From Syngnathus acus (lineage: Eukaryota > Chordata > Actinopteri > Syngnathiformes > Syngnathidae), in assembly GCF_901709675.1 (NCBI RefSeq), contig NC_051088.1, positions 8,147,693 to 8,211,692 on the forward strand: a stretch of DNA of 64,000 nt. Reading direction: 5' to 3'. The notes under the pieces were generated by a model that saw only the letters and a list, made by a program, of their open reading frames with translations, did no database searches and was not told the origin of the DNA. The translations under genes were made by a program, and so were the position numbers. This document shows positions 1 through 10,755 of this stretch, one piece after another. The stretch's first letter is position 1. Each line of letters opens with the position of its first letter.

Positions 1-99
1 CAGAAAGCGCAAGATGACAGTCGCGGGCTGCCGCCTGAACTTCCCGTCTCAAATCAGAAAGAGATAGAGTTCACGAGTGGCGACCACACTGACAGGTGA
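1..99 (+). CDS. Possible 3' coding end of an upstream gene (gpr157 by synteny)
   Basis: Frame 1 is open from the window edge to a TGA at 97-99 (32 codons, hydrophilic, reading QKAQDDSRGLPPELPVS and onward). A polyA signal AATAAA follows at 356-361, the layout of a last exon plus a short 3' UTR. In human, GPR157 lies directly upstream of SLC2A5 on the same strand, and its cytoplasmic tail is a poorly conserved hydrophilic segment, so position and character fit. The open stretch is short enough to arise by chance and I see no diagnostic motif. This is an inference from synteny, not an identification. Confidence 0.25.
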   Translation, partial: QKAQDDSRGLPPELPVSNQKEIEFTSGDHTDR

Positions 100-355
100 T
101 GCTCAGTTGTACAGAAGGTGGACTTACTTCACAGGCGTGTGGTGAGAAAAAAAGCATCTTACATTTAAGTTGATGTTTCTCCAAGATGAATGATTTTATC
201 ACGACTCAATTTTTCGAGTTTGTATGGATCGATTCATAATCAGTTTAATCAAGTATTTGTGGAGACGAAAAATATGTGAATGTTCTTGGCTATATTCAAG
301 GCACTGTCGCCATTTTTTAATTGAATCATTATATACTTTGAAAGAAAGCTGCACC

Positions 356-361
356 AATAAA
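356..361 (+). terminator. PolyA signal AATAAA, possible upstream gene
   Basis: Canonical AATAAA 257 bases after the stop at 97-99. It would end the transcript of the putative upstream gene, although isolated AATAAA hexamers are common in AT-rich DNA. Confidence 0.25.
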
Positions 362-399
362 CTCATTCAATGTTGTCACGCTATAATCACCGTTCCTTT

Positions 400-1898
400 G
401 TCTTGCCAAACAATAAGTATTGAGATGAAAAAAAGTTAGATTCCTCCAAAGAGGAACACAATCTGACGCAAGATAGTAGTTGGCTTGATGTCACTGGCAG
501 TGATGTGTTTGTTTCTTTGTTCTTGCCTTACGATGTGTTACAAAATCATTGTACTTGATGTGTCACAGTTATTAATATGATTGCTGTTGTCAGGATGTAT
601 GTGACCCATCATCACATGTCATCCTTCCTCCTTAAAATCTGAGCCTTTTATTACTGTGGAGGCTCACTTCTCCTCTGACCCCAAAATGGGTCACTTCCTA
701 ATCCTGCAAAGCATTATTGGTTACAGAGTTTCTCAACCTTTACTGAGTGAGGCATGATACATATTTTATACACCTATTTAAAAAAATATTTACTCTCAAA
801 TGTTTCTTGAACACAAAACTTTGATTCTCTTTTATGAATTATACCTTCCGCCGTTTTGTGGAAGAGCCTTTAATTATTCTGCTTGTGTTTATGGGCTCAT
901 CTCGTCTCTTAATTGCAGCGCTCCTCAAAATATTGAAGGCTGCAATTTCTCCAATATATTTGGCCACATTAAAAAAAAAAAGGTTCACCAATAGCATACC
1001 CAAAAAAAATGGAGAAGTGGCGACTACGGTTAAATGCTGATGAGGATCCTTTTTTTTTTTTGTCCTTCAGGGCCACAATCATGTTTTGTGTTGGGTCCAT
1101 TGTGTCAGCTTTGAGTCTTGGCTGACATTGAAGGCTCCATCGTGTGCAGACACCTTATGAGGGGATTTTAGTCAGTTGGCTTGCTGCCCATGTAATTCAT
1201 TAAAACTAAAAGAGGCGCACACTGTGATACTATTTATAGTATTAGAAATGTCAAGGCATGCTTTTTTTTTCCAAATGAGATGAGCACCCTACAGCCATCT
1301 TAAGTTTACCTCATAACACCAAACTTCTTTTGCCAAATACTTTTACCAATGAATGTTCAATTAAGGATGTGGGTGACTTTAGCAGAGTTGGCCAGCCCCA
1401 TGAAATTAGATTTTTTTGGGGTGGCGGAGGCCAGGAGTGGTTAAAAAAAATTACTTAGAAAGGTCTCTCTCTCAGCCAATAAGCAACTATAAATGTTTTT
1501 ATGATGCTGATTATATATGTATATATGTATAAGAATATAAATAGAATATTCATGATATTAATGATCAGTAGAAGTAAATTATAATTTTGTCATTATTTTC
1601 TATTTTGTAGTATTTAGCAATAAGCATTCTTAATGGAAATGAAAAACAAACACACGACCGTGTAATTTAGGCGCCGATCCGGCTGTGCCTAGGTTCTGTT
1701 ACAATTGTTGTTTGTGTAATAGGTGTGCCTCCAGCCTATTGCGCAACAGTTGTTTAACCCACAGTAAGTGAGTGAGCACTGTCAGCAACATAAAAGCAAT
1801 AAAAAAATATCTGCTCTTAGCCGCCACGATGACATGTTCAAAGGGCAGAAACCACAAGTGCAGTTTACCAAAGTACACTTTTTCTTATTGATTGACAA
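400..1898. other. Intergenic / slc2a5 upstream region, no gene seen
   Basis: AT-rich sequence with short homopolymer runs (poly-T near 1050, poly-A near 970). I find no coding exon, RNA gene or clear repeat family. It must contain the slc2a5 promoter and any non-coding leader exon, but I cannot place a TATA box or a start site. Confidence 0.5.
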
Positions 1899-4800
1899 AT
1901 GGCCACGATGGACGCTGAGGAATGTGCAAAGAAGAAAGGGGTGAGTGTCACACATGCCATTCATCCAAAAGAACTCCAGATTGTAATCTGGATAAGAACA
2001 TTCCTACTGTATGGCTTTTGTAGAGATTAACTGTGGTCCTGGCACTGGCCACACTCATATCTACATTTGGCTCATCCTTCCAGTATGGATACAATGTTGC
2101 TGTCATCAATTCTCCAGCTCCGGTAACCTTCCAAGAAACGCACGCGCGCACACTTCAATGATGCTGGATTCAGGTCATGTGTTCTGTTTTGGTTCCCGCT
2201 TTAGTTCATGCAGCACTTTTACAACGTCACCTTCCTCGAGCGTTATGCTGAACCAATGGAGGAGAACCTGCTGACTGTGCTATGGTCTCTGTCCGTGTCT
2301 ATGTACCCGCTGGGAGGCTTCTTTGGCTCTCTCATGGTGGCACCGCTGGTCAACAAATTAGGAAGGTAATCATGCATGACACGCTAAAGCACCTGTACAA
2401 TGTAATGAGATCCAGTACAAAAGACCTTATGAAGATAATATGCTTACAAAGGTCACCTTTCGTATTTGCTCTAATTACAAGACTGCAGGGGTACCTAATG
2501 TTGTGTCTCGTAAGTGCGCATGCCACCTGTACTGCATCGCACAGTAGTGCAAACAATATTTATGTGGCCTGACAGAAAGGGCGCCCTCCTCTTCAACAAC
2601 ATCTTCTCCATCGTGCCCGCGTTGATGATGGGAGTCAGTGAGCTGGCCAAATCTTATGAGATCATTATCGTGGCTCGGTTCATAGTGGGCATCTGCGCAG
2701 GTCTGACATGTTGAAAACGATGAAGTCCACAGGTTTCCAATGCATCTGGAGTGTCATGCCCTTTTGCCGCAGGTCTTTCATCCAACGTGGTGCCCATGTA
2801 TCTGGGCGAACTCGCTCCCAAAAACCTGAGAGGAGCCATAGGAATCGTACCGCAGCTTTTCATTACCATTGGCATCCTCTGTGCCCAAGTGCTGGGAATC
2901 AGAAACCTACTAGGCAACAGCAAAGGTTGACACCGCCACACATAGTACCAAATACAATTGCTGTGTCAAAATATACTGAACATTCGCTCGAGTGTTTCTG
3001 TCTCATGGCTCTCACATCTTTCTTAATTCTACAAGTAACCTGTGTCAAAACTAACATACTTCCTGTGTTTGTTCAGGTTGGACCCTCCTGCTGGGCATTA
3101 CTGGCATTCCTGCTGTGATTGAGCTCATCCTGCTGCCCTTCTTCCCGGAGAGCCCTAGGTACACACTCATCCAGAAAGGCGATGAGGCGACCGCAAAGAA
3201 AGGTGACTTGCAAATGGGAAGCCGGTTTTGACATGACAAGGGTTCAGACTCTATCTTCCCTTAGCGTTGCAGAGACTGCGTGGCATGGACGATGTGACTG
3301 CAGAACTTTCAGAGATGTGTCTGGAAGACCAGTCGGAGAGGGTGGAGGGTCGTTTGTCCGTGCTGTCCCTGCTTGGCCAGCGCTCCCTTCGCTGGCAGAT
3401 GGTCTCCATCATCGTCATGAACATGGGGCAGCAGCTGTCAGGGGTGAATGCGGTGAGACCTGCTTTTTTATCCACGCAAGGTGAATTTGGGGAAGCTTCT
3501 ATCCGGTTGTTCTTTGAATTTTCAGCACAGACGAAGTCACACATAGTTAAGAGAATCCTTGTTGCTTTGCAGTGGTGAATCTAAAATTTAATTGGCTAAA
3601 ATAAGAAAGCCACTTCACCCATGGAGTCTGAAGGTATTGGGCAGATTACGTTTACATGGCGCTGAAATCTGATTGGACAAAACCTTTCTGACTCTTCTAG
3701 ATCTACTATTATGCAGACAGCATATATGCCAGCGCAGGAGTCACAAAGAATGACATCCAGTATGTCACAGTGGGAACAGGTGCCGTAAATGTCTTCATGA
3801 CCATCGCGGCTGTAGGTCCTCTCATTTTAGCCGATAGTTGTAGTTCTAAAAAAATGATTAATTGGGAATTTGTAACGCTAGGTCTTCATTGTGGAAGCCT
3901 CAGGACGACGCCTCCTACTCCTCTGTGGTTTTGGGATTTGCTGCGGCGCATGTATCCTCCTTACGGTGGCGCTCACCTTCCAGGTTGGCCCGGACAAGCT
4001 CAATCACTTTATTTTATGTTGCTTTGCTGCCCTCAAGTGCTCATTGTAAGAATGACTTGTTGTGATGCCCACATTTCCAACCGTAGATGATTTTCTTATT
4101 TTTATTTTTTAAAGTGGAACCTCAAATTTGCATCACCCAGAGTGATGAAAATTTGACTCCCTACCAATACCTTCAAAAATAATTTCCCCATCCTATATTT
4201 TACCTTTGTACCATGAATGTTAAAATGCTCTTTTAAACATTGCCCTTGCAGTGAGTTCAGATAGTGTGATGGATTTCATTTTGAAAACTTACATAACAAA
4301 ACTTGTGCCAACAGGAAAGTGTGACGTGGATGCCCTACGTCAGCATCACGTGTGTTATCATCTACATCAGTGGTCATGCTATTGGACCCAGTGAGTGCAG
4401 CTAGAGACTTTTGCACTTTCTACGTGACTGGTCATCTGTCTCAAATGTCCCCCCCTTTGACATTGGCAGGTCCTATCCCTTATGTGGTGACTACTGAGAT
4501 GTTTCGGCAGTCAGCCAGGCCCGCTGCCTTCATGGTGGCGGGCTCTGTCCACTGGCTGTCAAACTTCACTGTTGGCCTGCTATTCCCTTTTATGGAGGTC
4601 AGTTGCACCACTTGAGTCTCACCCTCTCTCACCACACCCGGTTAATAACATACTGTTAATAACATACTGCCAATTGTAATTGCAGGCATAGCCAATGTTT
4701 TAAATGTCTAGAATGCTCTAGAATAGTGTTTGTCGAACTTTTTATTTAACATATTTGACCCAAGTGGTCCTAAAAATCGAGGCAAACGTTTTAGTAATTT

Positions 4801-5372
4801 TTTAAATATTATTTAAAGCCATGGGGTTGAAACATTGGGCAATTTTAAACAGGAGCACCTGAACACGCTATCCGTGATTCATTTCAAATGTAGTGCACCG
4901 AATTGTATTCAAATCCAAATATACTCACCTTAAAAGTTCAACGCAACTGAATATGCGTTGCAGTAGTTTATTCCATGGAACACTAGAGGGCGCATGTATC
5001 CTACTGGTGGTACTCAAGCGCAGAAAGGTATTTTATTTCATGACGTCATTTCAGGTGGTGGTTGATAAATTTCTTTGGAAATGCATGTTTCGTTCATCTT
5101 TACTTCCTTTGCATCTTTAAAAAGGATTCGTGTCCTTTTCCCCTCAGAGAGGCCTTGGCCCCTACAGCTTTGTCATTTTTTCCTTTATTTGTCTGGCCAC
5201 GCTGATCTACATCTGGCTGGTTGTCCCCGAGACCAAGAACAAGACCTTTCTTGAGATCTGCCAGATGTTTGCCAAGAGGAACAGAGTGGAGATCAAACTG
5301 GGCGATGGCAGTGCGTCACTGAAAGGGAGCAAAGAAAAGCCGCAGGAAGTCGAGAAGGTCACAGCCTTTTGA
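1899..5372 (+). CDS. slc2a5: Solute carrier family 2 member 5 (GLUT5-type facilitated sugar transporter)
   Basis: Twelve coding exons: 1899-1940, 2024-2122, 2205-2365, 2576-2700, 2773-2925, 3077-3202, 3265-3452, 3701-3811, 3882-3983, 4315-4390, 4470-4597, 5148-5372. Every intron is GT-AG, and the exons join in frame to 1536 nt (511 aa; human GLUT5 is 501). The product is a 12-helix plasma-membrane uniporter. Visible motifs: a likely N-glycosylation site N54 in the first outer loop, PESPRY 217-222, QQLSGVNA 291-298, GRR 343-345, GHAIGPSPIP 389-398 and PETKNKTF 464-471. It lacks the QLS triplet before QQLSG and the STSIF segment of class I GLUTs, having IYYYADSIY instead. H390 occupies the GLUT5-type position where class I carriers lack histidine. 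These place it in class II nearest GLUT5, with GLUT7 the main alternative. ATG 1899 is chosen as the first in frame; a second Met is codon 4. Confidence 0.93.
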
Positions 5373-5610
5373 AGACACCAATAGATCTTTCACATGAGAG
5401 AAAGTCCTCGCTTTAGGGGGGTATGGGAATTGCATCACACTGCATGTTCCTCTAGTTGTATTTTTAACAAATGTTACAGCAGTCTTTTGTAGAAAAAATG
5501 ACCACACTACTAGAGGCATAAATAGACATTTAGTATGAAACTTTATTCCCAAAAGAAAGATGATGAATGTATGAATGAAGCTCTCGTTGACGTTTAATAC
5601 GAGGAGTGAC

Positions 5611-5616
5611 AATAAA
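5611..5616 (+). terminator. slc2a5: slc2a5 polyA signal AATAAA
   Basis: Canonical AATAAA 239 bases after the slc2a5 stop, giving a short 3' UTR. A second plus-strand AATAAA near 6124 could serve a longer 3' UTR that would approach the convergent ca6 gene. Confidence 0.6.
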
Positions 5617-6314
5617 GAAACTGGCAGCATGTCTGACTGCTTTTGTCACCTCATTACTATTCTGCACCAATCTCCTTCATTTTCCTCTCTCATTTGCTTC
5701 TTTTGCAGAATTCTGTGTATCACACACTCCCGTCACGCCTTGCCATTGCTTTTGAGTCACGAATGCGGCTGCCACAGTCTCGTTTCTTTGTGATTGCCAC
5801 GCCTCGTATTGAAGTACATTTTATACTATTAGTGAAGCATTCAAAGCCCCCAAGTCACCATTTATGTCCTCTGCCTGATCATATCTGCTGTTATTTGCAA
5901 CAACAAAAAAACTCAGATGAATAGCCCCGTCAGAAATCTGTAGCCCCGGTTAACACCTTCAGAATTTTATTTGATATTCCACAATATAGTTGTAGATTAT
6001 TTTCTCAGCCTCTATATATGCGTCAAGCCCCAGGAGAGAAACAAAATGGAGTTGTGTCTTATGTGTTGCACTTTTTTTGAACAATGCCCTAAAATGTCAC
6101 TAAAACCCCCATCTCTATAGTCCAATAAAAATAAAATGATGTGAAGGAAGTACATTGAAGTTATACATTTCATTTGAGAGATAAATTTGTATGAGGAGCT
6201 ATGCTTCGTCTGGGTTTTCAGTGGAAGTGAGGAGTTTCACACTAAGCCACTTTTTAGGTTTTATAGGCTACAGTACGATGCGTTTGAAAGATTAAACTGC
6301 AGCATGACAGTGTT
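5617..6314. other. Convergent 3' region between slc2a5 and ca6
   Basis: About 0.7 kb between the end of slc2a5 and the ca6 stop. On the minus strand an AATAAA lies at 5966-5971 (read as TTTATT on the plus strand), a candidate ca6 polyA signal about 345 bases past the stop. No coding sequence is supported here. Confidence 0.4.
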
Positions 6315-6949
6315 TCAGGAGCATCTGTGCTGACTGCCCAGCTGGACCCCCCCATACAAGCTCAATTTGGTGGTACCCCAACTCAACACATTTCCCTGTG
6401 CCACACCGTCCCCCACACATGACATCTGGTCCCGAATATTTGCCGTGGTCAGCACATAGTCCCAGACGTTCACGTCGGTCAACTTTCCCGCAAAGGAGTC
6501 TGTGTTGGAGATGCCCAGCAACCCGTCCTGGTTGTTGCCCAGGATGAAGACCCCGCCGGAGATGATGGTGTGACCACTTTTTAGGTAGCGTCGCTCTCCG
6601 ACCATTCCGTTGACCCACAGCGTCACTCCGCCACTGTCGGACGTCCAGGTGATGCAGTAGTTGACCCAGTCTTGGGATTTGATGTTGTACGGCAGGTTAA
6701 CAAACTCGTTGCCGATCCACAGGCCCATCTCCTTGGCATCTCTGTCCTCGCTGACGGAGATCATCAGCTCATTGTGGACTCCGTCGCTGGCGTAGGAGAT
6801 GAGGTTGTGCGCGCCCTCCGTTTCGGGTACGACGTGCATACAGATGGTGAACGAGTCGAGATCCATCGGATGATCGAGGTGAACCCTGGTGTAACTACCA
6901 GAATTCTCTTGAGGGAAGTTCAGCACCAGAGGAAATGAAGCTTGACGTT
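6315..6949 (-). CDS. ca6: ca6 terminal exon encoding the pentraxin domain
   Basis: One 635-nt exon encodes the whole pentraxin fold (residues 317-527). C353 and C415 match the conserved pentraxin disulphide. The family signature H-x-C-x-[ST]-W-x-[ST] is present as NYCITWTS (413-420), with Asn in place of His. Calcium-site residues are partly kept: D372 in YASDGVHNE, and NQD 456-458 where classical pentraxins have EQD. Two extra cysteines, C494 and C526, lie near the C terminus and could pair with each other or with another chain. A single-exon domain fits gain by fusion of a pentraxin exon onto a CA gene. Confidence 0.9.
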
Positions 6950-9782
6950 CTAATGAAGACAAATAAAAAAAAACTATAAGCAACCAGACACCTGTAACAT
7001 TTCTAAGGGTAAATTTCTCAATGGTTATGGAGGTATTAGAAGAATCTCAGGGCACACCAGCAAATAAAACAAAAAGCCTCAAAAGTATCATGACTGAAAT
7101 GATACATTTATACAGTAAGTCACTTTCTGTGCTGTGAACAGGAAATACATGAGCTCACCATTTTTGGTTGGCTGTGAGTCATGTCGCCCACCTAAGCCGT
7201 ACAGCAGTGAAGAGTTAACAAGAGTGCTTGAATTTGGATTCAGCCTTCTAGTTTGCCAAGACGTCACTCACCTGAGTACACGGTTCTTCCAAGAGATGTT
7301 ATCAGGCCTTCAATTTTCAGCAGCTTGGATTCGATTTCGTCTTGTCGGCAGAAGGCTGGTGAAATGAAAGGACACGGCAACCATTTGTCTCATCTCTTTT
7401 TGAATGACCGAGTGCTCAAGTATACGGTACATAAACTACGCACATCCTTTCCCAAGTCGAGGAAGGAACGACGACTCCACCACTCGGTCATTGAGAGGCT
7501 GAGCGATGCGGTAGTCGTTCCACAGGGTCTTGTTGTCCATGTCCATTAGTGTGCTCTCCAGCTTCCTGATCTGAATGCAACAAAAATGGAAAGGGAGGCA
7601 CCCCGCGACTCTGGATTGAAGCTGGATTGAAAAGATTCTAAAAGATTACATTCAAATCTGCCGTTGAGCCTACCTGGTTATGCGAAAGAGTGATGGGTGT
7701 ATCGAACACGGTCCAGAGGATGCTCTCGTAGCAGGGCGGTGTGGTGAGGGAGCCCTGATATCTGAAGAAATGGCTGAGGTTCTCAGGGAGCATGGAGCGC
7801 ACATCCAAGCTGGAAATGGTCATGGACTGACCTGCCACAGGTCATTTAGTACACATGAGACTCAAACACGTCTCGTGTGAGGACATCCATGCATTCCTGA
7901 TGATACTCACCTGCATACTTGATTTTGCCAAGGTTGGAGATGAAGTCACTGTAGTAGGTGTTCTCAAAATGACCATCCTGGGAAGAAATAGATTTTGCAG
8001 AAACATAGCAATAAAAGTTGCTTTACAGCACTGCTTGTAATCTGCATGTCCATAAACTGTGTGTGCGCATGAACCGTGACCTTTTCAACAAGAGAGTCAA
8101 GATGAAATCTGCCTATTTTAAAAACACTGCCATTATCAACTTGCCTTGGTTCTCTACTATAATTTTTCTAATTATTACCAACCCCTCCTCAGCCTGGGTC
8201 AGTTGGAACTCGCAAGGGATGATAAAGGCTGTGTCGCCATAGCAAAAGACACGTGAGCGCATTCTTCGGTTAACGATCTCTCTTCAACTACTTGAAATCT
8301 TATTAGGTATATGTTATCTCACATGAGCTTTTTTAAATATGTCACTATCTCATTGTCAGCAATAAGAACCATGGCAGGACTGAGATGTGTTCATGTGCAA
8401 ATGGCCAGTCAAAGAAGCAAAAGAATACTTATATACTTCGTAGAAAAATGCGAGTACAGCCAACCCGTCTGGTTTATCTCTGGCCTCCATAAAGCTCTTG
8501 TACTTGTCTGAATTGTAGTGGACAACATGGAGCTGAAAGACAAGGAAGAACAGACACAAAAATAACCATCCGTTTGAGTACACTGTATGAAATATAGTTC
8601 ATATAATTCATACAATAATTCACCCTTATGTTATTAATAATTCATTCAATGTTTAAAAATACAATGTAAAAATTTTTGTAAGTATTATACAACACATTGA
8701 CAGTTTTTTTTAATGGTATGAATGATGAGACCCTTTTTTTCCCTTTGACGGTGAGCCGGATGAACAAACCCAGCCCGTCTTACTTTGTCCACCACTGATA
8801 CATAGGCACTGTCACTTTGACAAATTGATGTTTTTGCAGCCTGCAGGATGTTTGCCTTTCACATCACAGCACTGTCACCACTAGAGCGTGTGCTGTACAA
8901 CACCGGTGTCCGCCTATCGCATCTCTCGATGGAGGTAAGCCGCATCTGAACGTTTTATTTGGTCTACCTCTGCCATGTAGCGAATTCCGTCGATGGTGTG
9001 CTCCGCTCCGCTGGCCTCCAGGTCCAAGCCACCCCAGTGCAGATGCATCTGAACGGCTGTGTATTTTCCTGGCATGCCCTTTGTGATCTTCATGGTGGGC
9101 GACAGGTCAATTTGGACTGTTGGGAAACAACATGCAAACATGTGGGTAGTCCAAACTTTTTAACCACACCACTAACTTCCAGTCAGGTTCCATCCATTCA
9201 TTGAATGGGCAATACGATATTTACAGCTGTTGAAAACATTGACAGAAAAGCGTTGCTTTCCTTTAAGAGCATTTTCGATATTCTGTGCTACTTACTTACC
9301 TGAGTGTCCATTGTTGGACATGAGAAAAGTCCCTCTCTGAGCATCATATCCACTCAACTCCAGCTGCAAGATATCTGGATTGTGTCTCACGCTGCGCCTT
9401 TGGATATCAATCGGGGACTGTTTCTTGCCCCCACATGCGGGGTACTTAGTTGCCCAGTGCATCTGGTCCAAAGCTCCCTCTGTGTGAAAATCAAATGTTA
9501 TGGGCATTTTCTGTTATGTCACAAAGTTGCCACTTTACATCTGGAATGATTCACAAGACTACTTTTTTTTCATGTGGTATGGTTAAATATGGCGCTTCAT
9601 ATATATTGTACATAAAATCAGCAAAAAAAGGGTGTTTATGCCTCAATTTACTTTATCTAAAGTACATTCGGAAAGTATTCATAGTGTTCATTATTTCCAG
9701 ATTTTGCTGAGGAATACAGTACTATAAATAATCTCTTGCCTCACAATTCCACACATACCACAGCAATGTGTGAGAAGGTTTA

Positions 9783-9839
<57 letters not shown>

Positions 9840-10755
9840 TGATGCTACTGCATGTTTATAAAAAGTACAATATTGTAGAGAGCAAATTATTTTATATATG
9901 ACATTAATTTACCTTTTTTTCCAGTCACAAACAATAAAAAAAGTGACTCCAGTCAACTTGAGTCCAGGCTGGAATGACGCCGCTCTTTTGGCAAACATTC
10001 CACAGAAATGTTTTTATGACACCTGGGAAGTATTTTAAATCTTTGGGGGATGGAGTAGGGGGCATAATATTTGTGATTTCCGCAGTTTGCCAAATCAACA
10101 AAGGATTCATCGCAAAGTGACTCTTCATGCATACTTATGGGACGTTTGTTCCGTTCCTCCCCCCCCCCCCCCCCAATTGTTGATTAAAGGAGTCACAGAC
10201 AGGACTTGCCCAACTTGATGTTGTTGCAACTCATCATTGTTTCTCAACAGTGTAATAAATGATTAACCATTTAGTTGCTGTGTATATTCTGTGTCCGAGG
10301 AACCATTGTTGTTGTTGTTCTTCTTCGTATTATTCTTATTATTATTATCATCATCATTATTACTATTATTATTATTATTATGGTTGTTACTGTGTTTAAT
10401 CATTTATCACAAAGAAATATGTTTTTTGTTGTTTTAGGAGTTTAAGTGGTATATAAACAAACTGCAATTATTGTTATCATGATGATGATGATGATTATTA
10501 TTATTATTATTATTATTATCATCATCATCAAATCCACCCACTCCAAAGCGTCTGATCTTTCAGATTTCACGCATCAGTTTTAGCCGTACGTGAAATGTAA
10601 CCTGCGACTCCACCCGCCGCCCCCTCCTTCACCTTTGCGCTAAAGTGCCAAGTGTACAAAAGCTTACCTGCGTATGTCCAGTGTATGGCATCGTTAGGGA
10701 GCCCTGCGCTGAGACCGACCCAAAAAACAGCGAGCAACACGCAGTCTCCGCGCAT
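6315..10755 (-). CDS. ca6: Carbonic anhydrase VI with C-terminal pentraxin domain (secreted)
   Basis: Nine coding exons in transcription order: 10755-10668, 9479-9300, 9116-8968, 8532-8437, 7977-7911, 7831-7674, 7570-7444, 7355-7272, 6949-6315. They join in frame to 1584 nt (527 aa). Residues 1-18 form a signal peptide ([18 protein letters not shown]). The alpha-CA domain spans about 22-285. Zinc ligands are H114, H116 and H141; the proton-shuttle histidine is H88; the gatekeepers are E128 and T223; E139 is the second-shell residue. C45 and C227 match the CA VI disulphide, so it should reversibly hydrate CO2 outside the cell. A helix-like linker ([16 protein letters not shown], exon 8) leads to a pentraxin domain at about 320-527. 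The CA-pentraxin fusion is known for CA VI of non-mammalian vertebrates; mammals have only the CA part. The exon 7 donor (7443, GTGCGT) is weaker than the others, so that boundary is the least certain. Confidence 0.92.
9784..9839. repeat. (AAT)n microsatellite in ca6 intron 1
   Basis: About 18 uninterrupted AAT units. The same ca6 intron also holds a poly-C run near 10159-10174 and degenerate ATT/ATC tracts at about 10327-10380 and 10480-10530. Confidence 0.95.
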
